From contig NZ_CP059572.1 in the NCBI RefSeq assembly GCF_019175365.1, positions 7,874,001 through 7,938,000 on the forward strand: a stretch of DNA of 64,000 nucleotides, written 5' to 3'. Both the position numbers and the translations under genes were made by a program. This stretch comes from Actinomadura graeca (GTDB lineage Bacteria > Actinomycetota > Actinomycetes > Streptosporangiales > Streptosporangiaceae). Positions 18,712 to 28,309 of the stretch are shown here, piece after piece; positions within the stretch are counted from its first letter, which is position 1; the number at the start of each line of letters is the position of its first letter. The notes beneath the pieces were generated by a model. The model did no database searches, was not told where the DNA came from, and saw nothing but the letters and a program-made list of their open reading frames with translations.

Positions 18712-19140
18712 TCAGGCGACCGTCCGGGACAGCTGGTCCGGATGCGCGGGGTCGATGTGCCAGCTGATCACGCGGACCGGGTGGACGCGGATCAGGTCGT
18801 CGCTGAAGAAGCCCTCGCCGATGTGCATCCGGCCCTTGACGAGCTCCGCGCGCCCGCGGACCTCCACGCCGCGCCCCCATCCGGGCCTGAGCGCGTCCGG
18901 GTCGTCCGCCGCGGTCATGTCGTCGACGAGGAACGACACCCGCGGGTCGTCTTGCACGTTGCGGTACTTGCGGCTGGCGGCGTTGGCGGGTCCGCCGATG
19001 TCGATCGTGCCGTCGCCGTTCAGCCGGTAGCCGACCGGCCGGACGTGCGGGCCGCCCGGGCCGATGGTCGACAGCCGCCCGAGGGCGTTCCCCGCCAGGT
19101 AGGCGCGCTCCGCCGCCGTGAACGGGTCCGTCGCGGTCAT
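18712..19140 (-). CDS. PPOX-class F420-dependent/flavin oxidoreductase-like protein
   Basis: A 142-residue split-barrel protein of the pyridoxamine-phosphate-oxidase-like group. Features are LGRLSTIGPGGPHVRPVGY, IDIGGPANAASRKYRNVQDDPRV and the EVRGRAELV strand, which are typical of the actinobacterial F420-binding members. It probably reduces or binds a small substrate with F420 or FMN; the substrate is unknown. The 3' flank is the 9-bp repeat array. Confidence 0.82.
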   Translation of the reverse strand: MTATDPFTAAERAYLAGNALGRLSTIGPGGPHVRPVGYRLNGDGTIDIGGPANAASRKYRNVQDDPRVSFLVDDMTAADDPDALRPGWGRGVEVRGRAELVKGRMHIGEGFFSDDLIRVHPVRVISWHIDPAHPDQLSRTVA

Positions 19141-19336
19141 GGTCGTTCTCCTTCCGCGGTCTTCATGGGGACGGCGCCGACGCTAGGACCTCAAGCAGAC
19201 TTCAGGTCAAATCTCGCACCCGCGGGCCCGATCTGGCGCTCCCAGCCCGCCGTTCGTCGCATCTGCCAGAGTTCTTGTATGGGTTGGCTCGTATTTCCTT
19301 TGGTTTGTACGAATATGCCTGGCATGTGCGAGCGGC

Positions 19337-19342
19337 TAGGAT
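19337..19342 (+). promoter_or_regulatory. -10 box (TAGGAT) of a leaderless promoter for the Mop-type regulator
   Basis: TAGGAT is followed by six bases and then the ATG at 19349, with no ribosome-binding site. Transcription would begin at or next to the start codon. The upstream 60 bases are unusually AT-rich for this genome. Confidence 0.55.
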
Positions 19343-19348
19343 CAACCG

Positions 19349-19756
19349 ATGACGACGTTCAGCATCGGTGAGGCGGCCGCGCTGCTCGGCGTGAGCGCGG
19401 ACACCGTCCGGCGCTGGGTGGACGGCGGGCGCCTCCCGGCCGCGCGCGACGGGAACGGCCACCGGCGCGTGCCGGGGGAGGATCTCGCCGCGTTCGTGCG
19501 GGACCAGGCGCGGCGGGGCACCGAGCCCGAGCCCGGCGAGCGGTTCTCCTCGGCGCGCAACCGGCTGCGGGGCATCGTCACCGAGGTCGTCCGGGACGGG
19601 GTCATGGCCCAGGTGGAGATCCAGGCGGGCCCCTTCCGCGTCGTCTCGCTGATGAGCCGGGAGGCCGCGGACGACCTCGGGCTGCACCCCGGCGTCGTCG
19701 CCGAGGCCGTCGTGAAGTCCACCAACGTCGTCGTCGAACTGGCCGACCCGGGCTGA
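19349..19756 (+). CDS. MerR/excisionase-type HTH protein with Mop (TOBE) molybdate-binding domain
   Basis: A 135-residue protein. Residues 4-50 form a helix-turn-helix of the excisionase/MerR kind (FSIGEAAALLGVSADTVRRW, ...NGHRRVP), and residues about 68-132 are a Mop/TOBE molybdate-binding domain (SARNRLRGIVTEVV ... VVKSTNVVVEL). It lies 23 bases before modA and so probably senses molybdate or molybdopterin and controls modABC. It differs from E. coli ModE, which has a different HTH and two TOBE domains. Confidence 0.88.
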   Translation: MTTFSIGEAAALLGVSADTVRRWVDGGRLPAARDGNGHRRVPGEDLAAFVRDQARRGTEPEPGERFSSARNRLRGIVTEVVRDGVMAQVEIQAGPFRVVSLMSREAADDLGLHPGVVAEAVVKSTNVVVELADPG

Positions 19757-19779
19757 CCCCCGGCCCCTCTGGAGGAACC

Positions 19780-20553
19780 GTGCCCAAGCGCACCCCGGCC
19801 GCCGCCGCCACGGCGGCCCTGCTGCTCGTGATCGTGACGGGCTGCGGCGACACCGGCGGCTCGTCCGCCTCGTCGGGGGGCGGGACGCTGACGGTGTTCG
19901 CCGCGGCCTCGCTCACGGAGACCTTCACCTCCCTCGGCAAGGACTTCGAGGCCGCGCATCCGGGGGTGAAGGTCAGGTTCAACTTCGGCGGCAGCTCGTC
20001 CCTGGCCCGGCAGATCACGCAGGGCGCGCCCGCCGACGTGTTCGCCGCCGCCAGCCCCGCCACCATGAAGACGGTGACGGACGCCGGGGACGCCGCCGGC
20101 CCGCCCCAGGTCTTCACCAGGAACCGCCTGGTCATCGCCGTCCCGGCGAAGGACCCGGGCAAGGTCGGCGCGATCACCGATCTGTCCCGCCCCGGGCTGA
20201 AGATCGTGCTGTGCGCCGAGCAGGTGCCCTGCGGCGCCGCCGCGAAGAAGGCCCTGGGCGCCGCCGGGGTCACGGTGAAGCCCGCGTCGCAGGAGCAGGA
20301 CGTGAGGGCCGTGCTGACCAAGGTCCGCCTTGGTGAGGCCGACGCCGGGCTCGTCTACCGCACCGACGCGAAGGCCGCCGGGACGCAGGTGAAGGGCATC
20401 GAGTTCCCGGAGTCGGCCAAGGCGATCAACGACTATCCGATCGCCCGCGTCGCGAAGGCGCCGAGGCCCGCGCTGGCGAAGGAGTTCATCGCGCTGGTCC
20501 TCGGCGCGCAGGGGAGGGACGCCTTGGCCCGCGCGGGGTTCGAGGCGCCGTGA
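19780..20553 (+). CDS. modA: Molybdate-binding lipoprotein ModA
   Basis: A 257-residue periplasmic-type binding protein. It has a lipoprotein signal peptide with lipobox VTGC, then the ModA marks LTVFAAASLTETF, FNFGGSSSLARQI and GAPADVFAAAS, with VYRTDA near the C-terminus. It would be tethered outside the membrane and bind molybdate or tungstate for ModBC. GTG start with a good TGGAGGAACC upstream. Confidence 0.94.
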   Translation: MPKRTPAAAATAALLLVIVTGCGDTGGSSASSGGGTLTVFAAASLTETFTSLGKDFEAAHPGVKVRFNFGGSSSLARQITQGAPADVFAAASPATMKTVTDAGDAAGPPQVFTRNRLVIAVPAKDPGKVGAITDLSRPGLKIVLCAEQVPCGAAAKKALGAAGVTVKPASQEQDVRAVLTKVRLGEADAGLVYRTDAKAAGTQVKGIEFPESAKAINDYPIARVAKAPRPALAKEFIALVLGAQGRDALARAGFEAP

Positions 20554-20596
20554 CCCCGGCCGCGAGCGCACGGCGGGCCGTGCGGTGGGACGTGCG

Positions 20597-21397
20597 GTGA
20601 GCCCTCCCGTGAACCCGTCCGCGCGCCCGCCCTGGATCCTGCTGCTGCCCGCCCTCGCCGGGCTCGCGTTCCTGGTGCTGCCGCTGGCCGGGCTGCTCAT
20701 CCGCGCGCCGTGGCCGACGCTCGGCACCCGGCTGGGCGAGGGGCCGGTCCTGGAGGCGCTGCGGCTGTCGCTGCTCACCGCCACCCTCGCCACCGGGCTG
20801 TGCGTGCTGCTCGGGGTGCCGCTGGCCTGGGTGCTGGCCCGCGTGCCGTTCCCCGGCGTCCGCCTCGTCCGGGCCCTGGTCACCGTGCCTCTCGTGCTGC
20901 CGCCGGTCGTCGGCGGCGTGGCCCTGCTGCTGGTGCTCGGCCGGCGCGGGCTGGCCGGGCGGTGGCTGGACGAGGCGTTCGGGATCACGCTGCCGTTCAC
21001 CACGGCCGGGGTCGTCCTCGCGGAGACGTTCGTGGCGATGCCGTTCCTGGTGATCAGCGTCGAGGGGGCGCTGCGGGCCGCCGATCCGCGCTATGAGGAG
21101 GCGGCAGCGACGCTCGGCGCCTCCCGCTGGACGATCTTCCGGCGGGTCACGCTGCCGCTCGTCGCGCCCGGCATCGCCGCGGGCGCCGTGCTCTGCTGGG
21201 CCCGGGCCCTGGGGGAGTTCGGCGCGACGATCACGTTCGCGGGCAACTTCCCCGGCCGCACGCAGACCATGCCGCTGGCGGTCTACCTGGCGCTGGAGAC
21301 CGACCCGCAGGCCGCGATCGTGCTGAGCCTGGTGCTGCTCGCCGTCTCGGTGCTGGTGCTCGCCGCTCTCAGGGACCGGTGGGTGAGCGCGCCGTGA
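20597..21397 (+). CDS. modB: Molybdate ABC transporter permease ModB
   Basis: A 266-residue permease with about five to six transmembrane helices and the ABC-coupling EAA motif (EEAAATLGASRWTIFRRVTLPLVAPG) near residue 165. The start could be the GTG at 20585, 20597 or 20609; GGTGGGA before 20597 supports that one. The stop overlaps modC by GTGA, so the pair is coupled. Confidence 0.93.
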   Translation: MSPPVNPSARPPWILLLPALAGLAFLVLPLAGLLIRAPWPTLGTRLGEGPVLEALRLSLLTATLATGLCVLLGVPLAWVLARVPFPGVRLVRALVTVPLVLPPVVGGVALLLVLGRRGLAGRWLDEAFGITLPFTTAGVVLAETFVAMPFLVISVEGALRAADPRYEEAAATLGASRWTIFRRVTLPLVAPGIAAGAVLCWARALGEFGATITFAGNFPGRTQTMPLAVYLALETDPQAAIVLSLVLLAVSVLVLAALRDRWVSAP

Positions 21398-22446
21398 CGT
21401 CGCCCGCCGGCCTCGACGCGCGGCTCGTCGTGCGGCGGGGCGCGTTCGACCTCGACCTCGCCCTGACCGTCGCGCCCGGCGAGGTCGTCGGGCTGCTCGG
21501 CCCCAACGGCGCGGGCAAGAGCACCGCCCTGCGCGCCCTCGCGGGCCTCGTCCCGATGGCGGGCGGGCACCTGACCGTCGACGGGACAGACCTGCGCCCG
21601 CTCCCGCCCGAGCGCCGGGCCGTCGGCATGGTGTTCCAGGACTACCTGCTGTTCCCCCACCTCAGCGCCCTGGAGAACGTCGCGTTCGGGCCGCGTTCCC
21701 AGGGCGAGGGCCGCCGCGCCGCGCGCCGCGGCGCCGCAGGGTGGCTGGAACGGGTCGGGCTCGCCGCCCACGCCGGCGCCCGGCCCGCGCAGCTGTCGGG
21801 CGGGCAGGCACAGCGCGTCGCGCTGGCCCGCGCGCTGGCCGTCCGGCCCCGGCTGCTCCTGCTGGACGAGCCGCTCGCCGCGCTCGACGCCCACACCCGG
21901 CTGGAGATCCGCGCCGCGCTCCGCCGTCACCTCGCCGGCTTCTCCGGCGCGGCCGTCCTCGTCACCCACGACCCCCTGGACGCGATGGTGCTCGCCGACC
22001 GGATCGTCGTCCTGGAAGGGGGACGGCTCGTCCAGGAGGGGGTGCCCGCCGAGGTGGCGCGGCGGCCCCGGACCGACTACGTCGCGCGGCTCATGGGCCT
22101 GAACCTCTACCGGGGCCGCGCGGACGCGGGAACGGTCCTGATCGGCGACGGGACCGCCAGCATCGACACTGTGGACTCACTCGAAGGTGATGTATTCCTG
22201 GCGTTCGCGCCATCCTCGGTGGCGCTGTACCGGACCCGTCCCGACGGCAGCCCCCGCAACCTCTGGCGCTCCCGCGTCGCCGCCGTCGAGCAGCAGGGGC
22301 ACCGCGTGCGGGTGCAGCTCTCGGCGCCGCCGTTCGCCGCGGTCGCGGAGGTGACCCCGGCGGCCGTCGCGGAACTCGGCCTGTCCGAGGGCAGCGTCGT
22401 ATGGGCGGCCGTGAAGGCCACCGAGACTCACGTTTACCCAGCTTGA
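21394..22446 (+). CDS. modC: Molybdate ABC transporter ATPase ModC
   Basis: A 350-residue ATPase with Walker A GPNGAGKST, signature LSGGQAQR, Walker B LLLLDEPLAALD and the switch His in LVTHD. The C-terminal part from about residue 285 is a TOBE-like domain. GTG 21394 overlaps the modB stop. It powers molybdate import. Confidence 0.94.
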   Translation: MTSPAGLDARLVVRRGAFDLDLALTVAPGEVVGLLGPNGAGKSTALRALAGLVPMAGGHLTVDGTDLRPLPPERRAVGMVFQDYLLFPHLSALENVAFGPRSQGEGRRAARRGAAGWLERVGLAAHAGARPAQLSGGQAQRVALARALAVRPRLLLLDEPLAALDAHTRLEIRAALRRHLAGFSGAAVLVTHDPLDAMVLADRIVVLEGGRLVQEGVPAEVARRPRTDYVARLMGLNLYRGRADAGTVLIGDGTASIDTVDSLEGDVFLAFAPSSVALYRTRPDGSPRNLWRSRVAAVEQQGHRVRVQLSAPPFAAVAEVTPAAVAELGLSEGSVVWAAVKATETHVYPA

Positions 22447-22544
22447 GGGCGTGCATACCGGGTGGCGGCCCTCCATCGCCACGGTGTCCGTGCCTTCGTG
22501 ATATCAGTCACAAAACCGGGCGAGAAGGCCCAAAAGCGACGGGA

Positions 22545-22558
22545 TTGGTCCAGACCAA
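22545..22558. promoter_or_regulatory. GntR/HutC-type operator (TTGGTC-CA-GACCAA) before pckG
   Basis: A near-perfect dyad lies 64 bases before the pckG GTG. It closely fits the DasR/HutC-subfamily operator pattern (TGGTCTAGACCA). DasR in Streptomyces controls N-acetylglucosamine use, so control of gluconeogenesis by amino-sugar signals is a reasonable idea, but the binding protein is not in the window. Confidence 0.5.
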
Positions 22559-22622
22559 ATGGCAAAAACAGCCGGTCTTGTTCATCATGCAAAGATCCTG
22601 CGAACCGCTGAAGGAGTAGCCC

Positions 22623-24440
22623 GTGTCCCACCAGGTCCCCGGCCTTGACCAGGCCCCAACCGGTCACACCGAACTGATTGACTGGGTCCGCGGGATCGCC
22701 GAGCTGGCCCGGCCCGACCGCGTCGAGTGGTGCGACGGCTCGGACGAGGAGTGGGAGCGCCTGACCGGCCTGCTCGTCGAGCAGGGCACCTTCACGCGGC
22801 TCGACCCGGCCAAACGGCCCAACAGCTTCTACGCCGCCTCCGACCCCACCGACGTCGCGCGGGTGGAGGACCGGACGTTCATCTGCTCCGAGCGCGAGGC
22901 CGACGCGGGCCCCACCAACAACTGGATCGCGCCCGCCGAGATGCGGCAGACCCTCGACGGGCTGTTCGACGGCTGTATGAAGGGCCGCACCATGTACGTG
23001 GTGCCGTTCTGCATGGGCCCGCTCGGCGGCCCGATCTCCCAGCTCGGCGTCGAGATCACCGACTCCGCCTACGTCGCGGTCTCGATGAGGATCATGACCC
23101 GGATGGGCACCGGCGCGCTGCGCCTGATCGAGGAGCGCGGCTCGTTCGTCAAGGCCGTCCACTCCGTCGGCGCGCCGCTGGAGCCCGGCCAGGCCGACGT
23201 CGCATGGCCCTGCAACTCCACCAAGTACATCACGCACTTCCCCGAGACCCGCGAGATCTGGTCCTACGGGTCCGGCTACGGCGGCAACGCGCTGCTGGGC
23301 AAGAAGTGCTACGCGCTGCGCATCGCCTCGACGATGGCCCGCGACGAGGGCTGGATGGCCGAGCACATGCTCGTCCTGAAGCTCACCCCGCCCACCGGTG
23401 AGACCCGCTACGTCGCGGCGGCCTTCCCGTCGGCGTGCGGCAAGACCAACCTCGCCATGCTGGAGCCGACCATCCCGGGCTGGAAGGTCGAGACGATCGG
23501 CGACGACATCGCCTGGATGCGGTTCGGGGACGACGGCCGCCTCTACGCGATCAACCCCGAGGCCGGGTTCTTCGGCGTCGCGCCCGGAACCGGCGCGAGC
23601 ACCAACGCCAACGCCGTGAAGACCCTGTGGGGCAACAGCATCTTCACCAACGTCGCGCTCACCGACGACGGCGACGTGTGGTGGGAGGGCCTCACCGACG
23701 AGCCGCCCGCGCACCTGACGGACTGGAAGGGCAACGACTGGACGCCCGGCTCCGATACCCCGGCCGCCCACCCCAACGCGCGCTTCACCACCCCCGCCGG
23801 CCAGTGCCCGATCATCGCCGACGAGTGGGAGGACCCGAAGGGCGTGCCGATCTCGGCGATCCTGTTCGGCGGCCGCCGCGCCTCGGCCGTCCCGCTGGTC
23901 ACCGAGTCCTTCGACTGGCAGCAGGGCGTGTTCCTCGGCGCCAACGTCGCGTCCGAGAAGACCGCCGCCGCCGAGGGCAAGGTCGGCGAGCTGCGCCGCG
24001 ACCCGTTCGCCATGCTGCCGTTCTGCGGCTACAACATGGGCGACTACTTCGGCCACTGGCTGGAGATCGGCAAGGCCACCGACGCCGAGCGGCTTCCGCG
24101 GATCTACTACGTCAACTGGTTCCGCAAGAACGCCGACGGCGCGTTCATCTGGCCCGGCTTCGGCGAGAACAGCCGCGTCCTGAAGTGGATCGTGGAGCGG
24201 CTCAACGGGCAGGCCGACGCCGTCAAGTCCCCGATCGGGCACCTGCCGACGCGGGCGGCGCTCGACACCGAGGGCCTGGACATCGACGACGCCGACCTCG
24301 ACACCCTCCTGTCGGTCGACACCGAGGTCTGGAGGCAGGAGGCCGCTTTGGTCCCCGAGCACTTCGAGACCTTCGGCGACCACCTGCCCAAGGCGCTGTG
24401 GGACGAGTACCACGGCCTGGTCCGGCGCCTGGAGGAGTAG
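22623..24440 (+). CDS. pckG: Phosphoenolpyruvate carboxykinase (GTP)
   Basis: A 605-residue GTP-dependent enzyme that turns oxaloacetate into phosphoenolpyruvate for gluconeogenesis. Marks are the P-loop kinase-1 motif [12 protein letters not shown], the metal-binding GDDIAWMRF, the GTP-specific FFGVAPGTG and NWFRKNADG segments. The length fits the family. GTG start with GAAGGAG nine bases upstream. A strong hairpin follows the stop. Confidence 0.97.
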   Translation: MSHQVPGLDQAPTGHTELIDWVRGIAELARPDRVEWCDGSDEEWERLTGLLVEQGTFTRLDPAKRPNSFYAASDPTDVARVEDRTFICSEREADAGPTNNWIAPAEMRQTLDGLFDGCMKGRTMYVVPFCMGPLGGPISQLGVEITDSAYVAVSMRIMTRMGTGALRLIEERGSFVKAVHSVGAPLEPGQADVAWPCNSTKYITHFPETREIWSYGSGYGGNALLGKKCYALRIASTMARDEGWMAEHMLVLKLTPPTGETRYVAAAFPSACGKTNLAMLEPTIPGWKVETIGDDIAWMRFGDDGRLYAINPEAGFFGVAPGTGASTNANAVKTLWGNSIFTNVALTDDGDVWWEGLTDEPPAHLTDWKGNDWTPGSDTPAAHPNARFTTPAGQCPIIADEWEDPKGVPISAILFGGRRASAVPLVTESFDWQQGVFLGANVASEKTAAAEGKVGELRRDPFAMLPFCGYNMGDYFGHWLEIGKATDAERLPRIYYVNWFRKNADGAFIWPGFGENSRVLKWIVERLNGQADAVKSPIGHLPTRAALDTEGLDIDDADLDTLLSVDTEVWRQEAALVPEHFETFGDHLPKALWDEYHGLVRRLEE

Positions 24441-24461
24441 AGGCCCGCAAGTCGTCCGTCA

Positions 24462-24492
24462 CGCGCCCGCCGGCCCTGCCCCGGCGGGCGCG
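24462..24492 (+). terminator. Intrinsic-type hairpin after pckG
   Basis: CGCGCCCGCCGG and CCGGCGGGCGCG pair perfectly over 12 bp around a 7-base loop, 21 bases after the pckG stop. There is no U-tract, as often in actinomycetes. Confidence 0.65.
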
Positions 24493-24548
24493 CCGCCGTG
24501 TGAGGGGCCGAAATCGGGGAAGGGCCCTTTGAACGGGGGGAGGCAGAC

Positions 24549-25130
24549 ATGTTCGAACTGATGACCCGCCATTGGTGGGTCCTCGCCCTGCGGGGCGCAT
24601 TCGCGATCTTGTTCGGTGTCGTCGCCTGGGTCTGGCCCGACATCACCGTGTGGGCGCTGGTGGTGCTGTTCGGCGCCTACGCACTCGTGGACGGGGTGTT
24701 CGCGCTGGCCGCGGCGTTCCGCGGGACGCGCGGGCAGCCCCGGGGGCTGCTCGTGCTGTCCGGCGTCGCCGGGATCGCGCTCGGCATCGCGGCGATGGCG
24801 TGGCCGGGGGTCACGGCGTTCGTCCTGCTGATGCTGATCGCCGCCTGGGCGGTCGCGACCGGCGTGATGGAGATCATCGCCGCGTTCGCGCTGCGCAAGG
24901 AGATCCAGGGCGAGTGGGGGTACGCGCTCACCGGCGTGGTCTCGGTCGTGTTCGGGATCCTGCTGTTCGCCTGGCCGGCGTCGGGCGCGGTCGCCATCGT
25001 CTGGCTGATCGGCCTGTGCTCGATCGTGTTCGGAGCCGTCATGGTCGGGGCGGCGTTCCGGCTGCGCAAGCTGGGCAGGGACGCGCGGGCCGGGCACGGT
25101 GTGGGCGGCGCGCGGCCGGCGGCGTACTAG
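24549..25130 (+). CDS. HdeD-family membrane protein
   Basis: A 193-residue protein with about six hydrophobic helices of the DUF308/HdeD pattern (WWVLALRGAFAILFGVVAWVWP, VLLMLIAAWAVATGVMEIIAA, VVSVVFGILLFAWP, IVWLIGLCSIVFGAVMVGAAF). HdeD in enterobacteria is acid-stress linked; in actinobacteria the role is unknown. ATG with GGGGGGAGGCAGAC before it. It has no direct functional tie to pckG or soxR. Confidence 0.85.
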   Translation: MFELMTRHWWVLALRGAFAILFGVVAWVWPDITVWALVVLFGAYALVDGVFALAAAFRGTRGQPRGLLVLSGVAGIALGIAAMAWPGVTAFVLLMLIAAWAVATGVMEIIAAFALRKEIQGEWGYALTGVVSVVFGILLFAWPASGAVAIVWLIGLCSIVFGAVMVGAAFRLRKLGRDARAGHGVGGARPAAY

Positions 25131-25188
25131 CGGCGCCCCGGGCGGCGTCCAGGCGGCGTCCGGACGGCGTTCCAGCGGCCCGCCGGCG

Positions 25189-25204
25189 AACCTCGACCGA
25201 GGTT
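25189..25204. promoter_or_regulatory. Palindrome AACCTCG-AC-CGAGGTT, candidate SoxR site
   Basis: A perfect 7+7 dyad with a 2-base centre sits 9 bases upstream of the soxR -10 box, across the -35 position. It has the CCTC...GAGG outline of known SoxR sites. Autoregulation is plausible. Confidence 0.5.
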
Positions 25205-25213
25205 GAGCCCGCA

Positions 25214-25219
25214 TAGGAT
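25214..25219 (+). promoter_or_regulatory. -10 box (TAGGAT) of a probably leaderless soxR promoter
   Basis: TAGGAT is followed after seven bases by ATG 25227. An ATG at 25218 overlaps the box and would be inside the promoter, so 25227 is the better start. The palindrome lies directly upstream. Confidence 0.5.
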
Positions 25220-25226
25220 GCGGGGC

Positions 25227-25841
25227 ATGACACGGCTGGAGCACCGGGTACACGAACTGACCGTCGGGCAGCTCGCCGAGCGGAGCGGCGTGGCCGTCTC
25301 GGCGCTGCACTTCTACGAGGCCAAGGGCCTGATCAGCAGCCGCCGCACCGCGGGCAACCAGCGGCGCTTCGCCCGCGACGCCCTGCGCCGGGTGTCGTTC
25401 ATCAAGGTGTCCCAGCGGGTCGGGATCCCGCTGAGCGACATCAAGAACGCCCTCGCCACCCTCCCCGAGGAGCGCACCCCGACCGTGGCGGACTGGGCGC
25501 GCCTGTCGGAGGCGTGGCGCACCGACCTGGACGCCCGCATCTCCCAGCTCGAACGGCTCCGCGACGACCTCACAGAATGCATCGGCTGCGGCTGCCTGTC
25601 CATCAGCAAGTGCGCGCTCGCCAACCCCTACGACCGGCTCGGCGACGAGGGACCGGGGCCGCGCCGGCTCGTCGTCCCCGGCGGGCCGTGCGGCCACGGC
25701 GACGACGCCGCCGGGCCCCGCCCCGCACAGGACTCCGGTCACGGCACCGGCGGCGAGGGCGGCGGCACGCCGGTCGGGACGCCGGCCGTCCAGGACGGCC
25801 TGCCGGACGGCTGTGCCCCGGCCTGCACCCCCGAGGGGTAG
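25227..25841 (+). CDS. soxR: Redox-sensing transcriptional activator SoxR
   Basis: A 204-residue MerR-family regulator. The N-terminal HTH reads LTVGQLAERSGVAVSALHFYEAKGLISS, a dimerisation helix follows, and the [2Fe-2S] cluster cysteines are in CIGCGCLSISKC at about residues 114-125. It would respond to redox-cycling compounds. The C-terminal 65 residues are a Gly/Pro-rich tail beyond the usual SoxR length of about 150 and carry extra Cys residues, an oddity of this copy. Confidence 0.95.
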   Translation: MTRLEHRVHELTVGQLAERSGVAVSALHFYEAKGLISSRRTAGNQRRFARDALRRVSFIKVSQRVGIPLSDIKNALATLPEERTPTVADWARLSEAWRTDLDARISQLERLRDDLTECIGCGCLSISKCALANPYDRLGDEGPGPRRLVVPGGPCGHGDDAAGPRPAQDSGHGTGGEGGGTPVGTPAVQDGLPDGCAPACTPEG

Positions 25842-25875
25842 CGGCGGCGCTGCGACGTCCGGCCCATGGCGCGAT

Positions 25876-25908
25876 GGCCGGGGCCGCCGTGAGAGACGGG
25901 CCCCGGCC
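25876..25908. terminator. Hairpin between convergent soxR and GH65 genes
   Basis: GGCCGGGGCC and GGCCCCGGCC pair perfectly over 10 bp around a 13-base loop. Being symmetric and lying between two gene ends, it may stop transcripts from both sides. Confidence 0.6.
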
Positions 25909-25915
25909 TGCGTGC

Positions 25916-28309
25916 TCAGGCCCGGCGCGCGTCGCGGCCGTGCGGGTCGACGCGGCGGGGCGCGGGCTCCCGCCCGGCCGGCTGCGCCGGGGCGGGACGG
26001 GACGGCACCGGCTCGATGGGCAGCTCGGCGGGCTCGTCGGCGAGCGTGACCTCCTCGCCGTGATGCCAGAGCTTGAGGCCGGGCCCGTCGAGCAGCTCGT
26101 AGCGGGCGGACTCCGCGGTCACCTCGACCCGCAGCCGGTTGCCCCGGTACCGCATCCGGAACGCCAGCCGGCTGATGCCGCCGCACAGCCGCGGCGCGAA
26201 CCGCAGTGTCCCGTCCCGCGCGCGCATCCCGCCGAATCCCGCCACGAGACCGCTCCATCCGCCCGCCATCGACGCGATGTGCAGGCCGTCGCGGGTGTTG
26301 TGGTTGAGGTCGTGCAGGTCGAGCAGGGCCGTCTCGCCCAGATAGTCGTGCGCCAGGTCCAGGTATCCCGCCTCCGCGGCGACGACGGCCTGCGTCTGCG
26401 CCGACAGCGAGGAGTCCCGGACGGTCAGGCCCTCGTAGTACTCGAAGTCCCGGGCCTTCTGCTCCGGCGTGAACGCCTCCCCGCACAGGTGGAGCGCGAG
26501 GACGAGGTCGGCCTGCTTCACGACCTGCTTGCGGTACAGGTCGAAATAGGGGTAGTTCAGCAGCAGCGGATAGCGGTCGGGCTTGGTCGCCGCGAAGTCC
26601 CAGCGCGCGTGGTTGGTGAAGTTCTCGCTCTGCGAATGGACACCCAGCCGCTCGTCGTAGGGGATCAGCATGGCCGCCGCCGCGTCCCGCCAGGACGCGG
26701 CCTCCTCCGTCGTCACCCCCAGCCTGTCGGCGAGGTCGGGATGGCGCATCGCCATCTCGGCGGCCGACTCCAGGTTCCGGCGCGCCATGAGGTTGGTGTA
26801 GACGTTGTTGTCCGCGATGGCGCTGTACTCGTCGGGGCCGGTGACCCCGTCGATGCGGAACACGCCGCCGACGTCGTGGTGGCCGAGGCTGCGCCACAGG
26901 CGCGCGGTCTCCACGACCGTCTCCAGCCCGATCTCCCGCTCGAACCGCTCGTCCTCGGTCGCGTCCACGTAGCGGACGACGGCGTCGGCGATGTCGGCGT
27001 TGACGTGGAAGGCGGCGGTCCCCGCCGGCCAGTATCCCGAGCACTCGTGGCCCCGGATCGTCCGCCAGGGGAACGTCGCGCCCCGCAGGCCGAGCTGGGC
27101 GGCGCGCTCGCGCGCCAGCGGCAGGGTCATGTGCCGCCAGGCGAGCGCGTCGGCGGCGGCGCCGGGGGAGGTGTACGTCAGGACGGGCAAGACGAACGTC
27201 TCGGTGTCCCAGAAGGTGTGCCCGTCGTAGCCGGGGCCGGTCAGGCCCTTGGCCGGGATCATCCGGCGTTCTGCGCGCGCGCCCGCCTGCAGGATGTGGA
27301 ACAGCCCGAACCGGACCGCCTGCTGGATCTCGGCGTCGCCGTCCACCTCGACGTCCGCGCCGCACCAGAAGTCGTCGAGGTAGGTGCGCTGCTCTTCCAG
27401 CAGGCCGTCCCATCCCGTCTGCCGCGCGCCCGCCAGCGCCCCGACCACCTGGTCGTGCAGCGCGGGCCGGGACCGCTGGCTCGACCACCCGTACGCCAGG
27501 AACTTGATGATCCGCAGCCGCTGTCCCGGCTCCAGCCGCGTCGCGACCGTCAGCCGCCCGACGTCCGGTGAGCTCTCGGTCTCGACGGCCATCGACCCCG
27601 GGCCCTCGACGTGGTGCGACATGCCCGCCGCCATCCGCAGGCCGCTCTTGCGCGTGCGGTGCAGCAGCAGCACCTTCGTCCCGTTGGCGACGTGCTCCTC
27701 GCCGACGAGCGGGCTCTCCAGGATCGCCGACGCGCGCGGATCCTTGCCGCCCCCCGGCAGCGCCTCGTTGGCCACCAGCTCCGACTGCGCGACGACCCGG
27801 GCCGCCGCGTCCACCGGCTCGACGTCGTAGCAGATCGCCGCGACCGCCCGCTGCGTCAGCGACACCATCCGCACCGAGGTGACCTTGATCCGCCGGTCGG
27901 CCGGGGACGTCCACTCCACGTGGCGGGTGAGCGTGCCCGCCCGCAGGTCCAGGATCCGCTCGTGATGGTGGACGCGGCCGTAGCGCACGTCGAACGGCTC
28001 GTCGTCCACCAGCAGCCGGATCACCTTGCCGTTGGTGACGTTGATCACCGTCTGGCCGGACTCGGGGTAGCCGTAGGCGGCCTCGGCCTGCGGCAGCGGC
28101 CGCTGCTCGTAGAAGGAGTTGAGGTAGGTGCCCGGAAGCCCGTGCGGCTCGCCCTCGTCCAGGTTGCCGCGGATGCCGAGGTGCCCGTTCGACAGGGCGA
28201 ACACCGACTCGCTCTGCGCCAGCCGGTCCAGCCGCAGCTCGGGCTCCCGCACGCACCACGGCTCCACCAGGTACACCGGGCGGTCGGCTTGCCCCTCGCT
28301 CTGTGTCAC
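25916..28309 (-). CDS. Glycoside hydrolase family 65 protein (disaccharide phosphorylase type)
   Basis: A 797-residue protein of the maltose/trehalose/kojibiose phosphorylase family. It has the N-terminal beta-sandwich ([16 protein letters not shown]), the (alpha/alpha)6 barrel with HTFWDTETF, and the catalytic acid Glu in [10 protein letters not shown], followed by [13 protein letters not shown] 28309 overlaps the HAD stop by GTGA. With that partner it would release beta-glucose 1-phosphate and form glucose 6-phosphate. Trehalose, maltose or kojibiose as substrate cannot be told apart here; a hydrolase role is also possible. Confidence 0.92.
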   Translation of the reverse strand: MTQSEGQADRPVYLVEPWCVREPELRLDRLAQSESVFALSNGHLGIRGNLDEGEPHGLPGTYLNSFYEQRPLPQAEAAYGYPESGQTVINVTNGKVIRLLVDDEPFDVRYGRVHHHERILDLRAGTLTRHVEWTSPADRRIKVTSVRMVSLTQRAVAAICYDVEPVDAAARVVAQSELVANEALPGGGKDPRASAILESPLVGEEHVANGTKVLLLHRTRKSGLRMAAGMSHHVEGPGSMAVETESSPDVGRLTVATRLEPGQRLRIIKFLAYGWSSQRSRPALHDQVVGALAGARQTGWDGLLEEQRTYLDDFWCGADVEVDGDAEIQQAVRFGLFHILQAGARAERRMIPAKGLTGPGYDGHTFWDTETFVLPVLTYTSPGAAADALAWRHMTLPLARERAAQLGLRGATFPWRTIRGHECSGYWPAGTAAFHVNADIADAVVRYVDATEDERFEREIGLETVVETARLWRSLGHHDVGGVFRIDGVTGPDEYSAIADNNVYTNLMARRNLESAAEMAMRHPDLADRLGVTTEEAASWRDAAAAMLIPYDERLGVHSQSENFTNHARWDFAATKPDRYPLLLNYPYFDLYRKQVVKQADLVLALHLCGEAFTPEQKARDFEYYEGLTVRDSSLSAQTQAVVAAEAGYLDLAHDYLGETALLDLHDLNHNTRDGLHIASMAGGWSGLVAGFGGMRARDGTLRFAPRLCGGISRLAFRMRYRGNRLRVEVTAESARYELLDGPGLKLWHHGEEVTLADEPAELPIEPVPSRPAPAQPAGREPAPRRVDPHGRDARRA

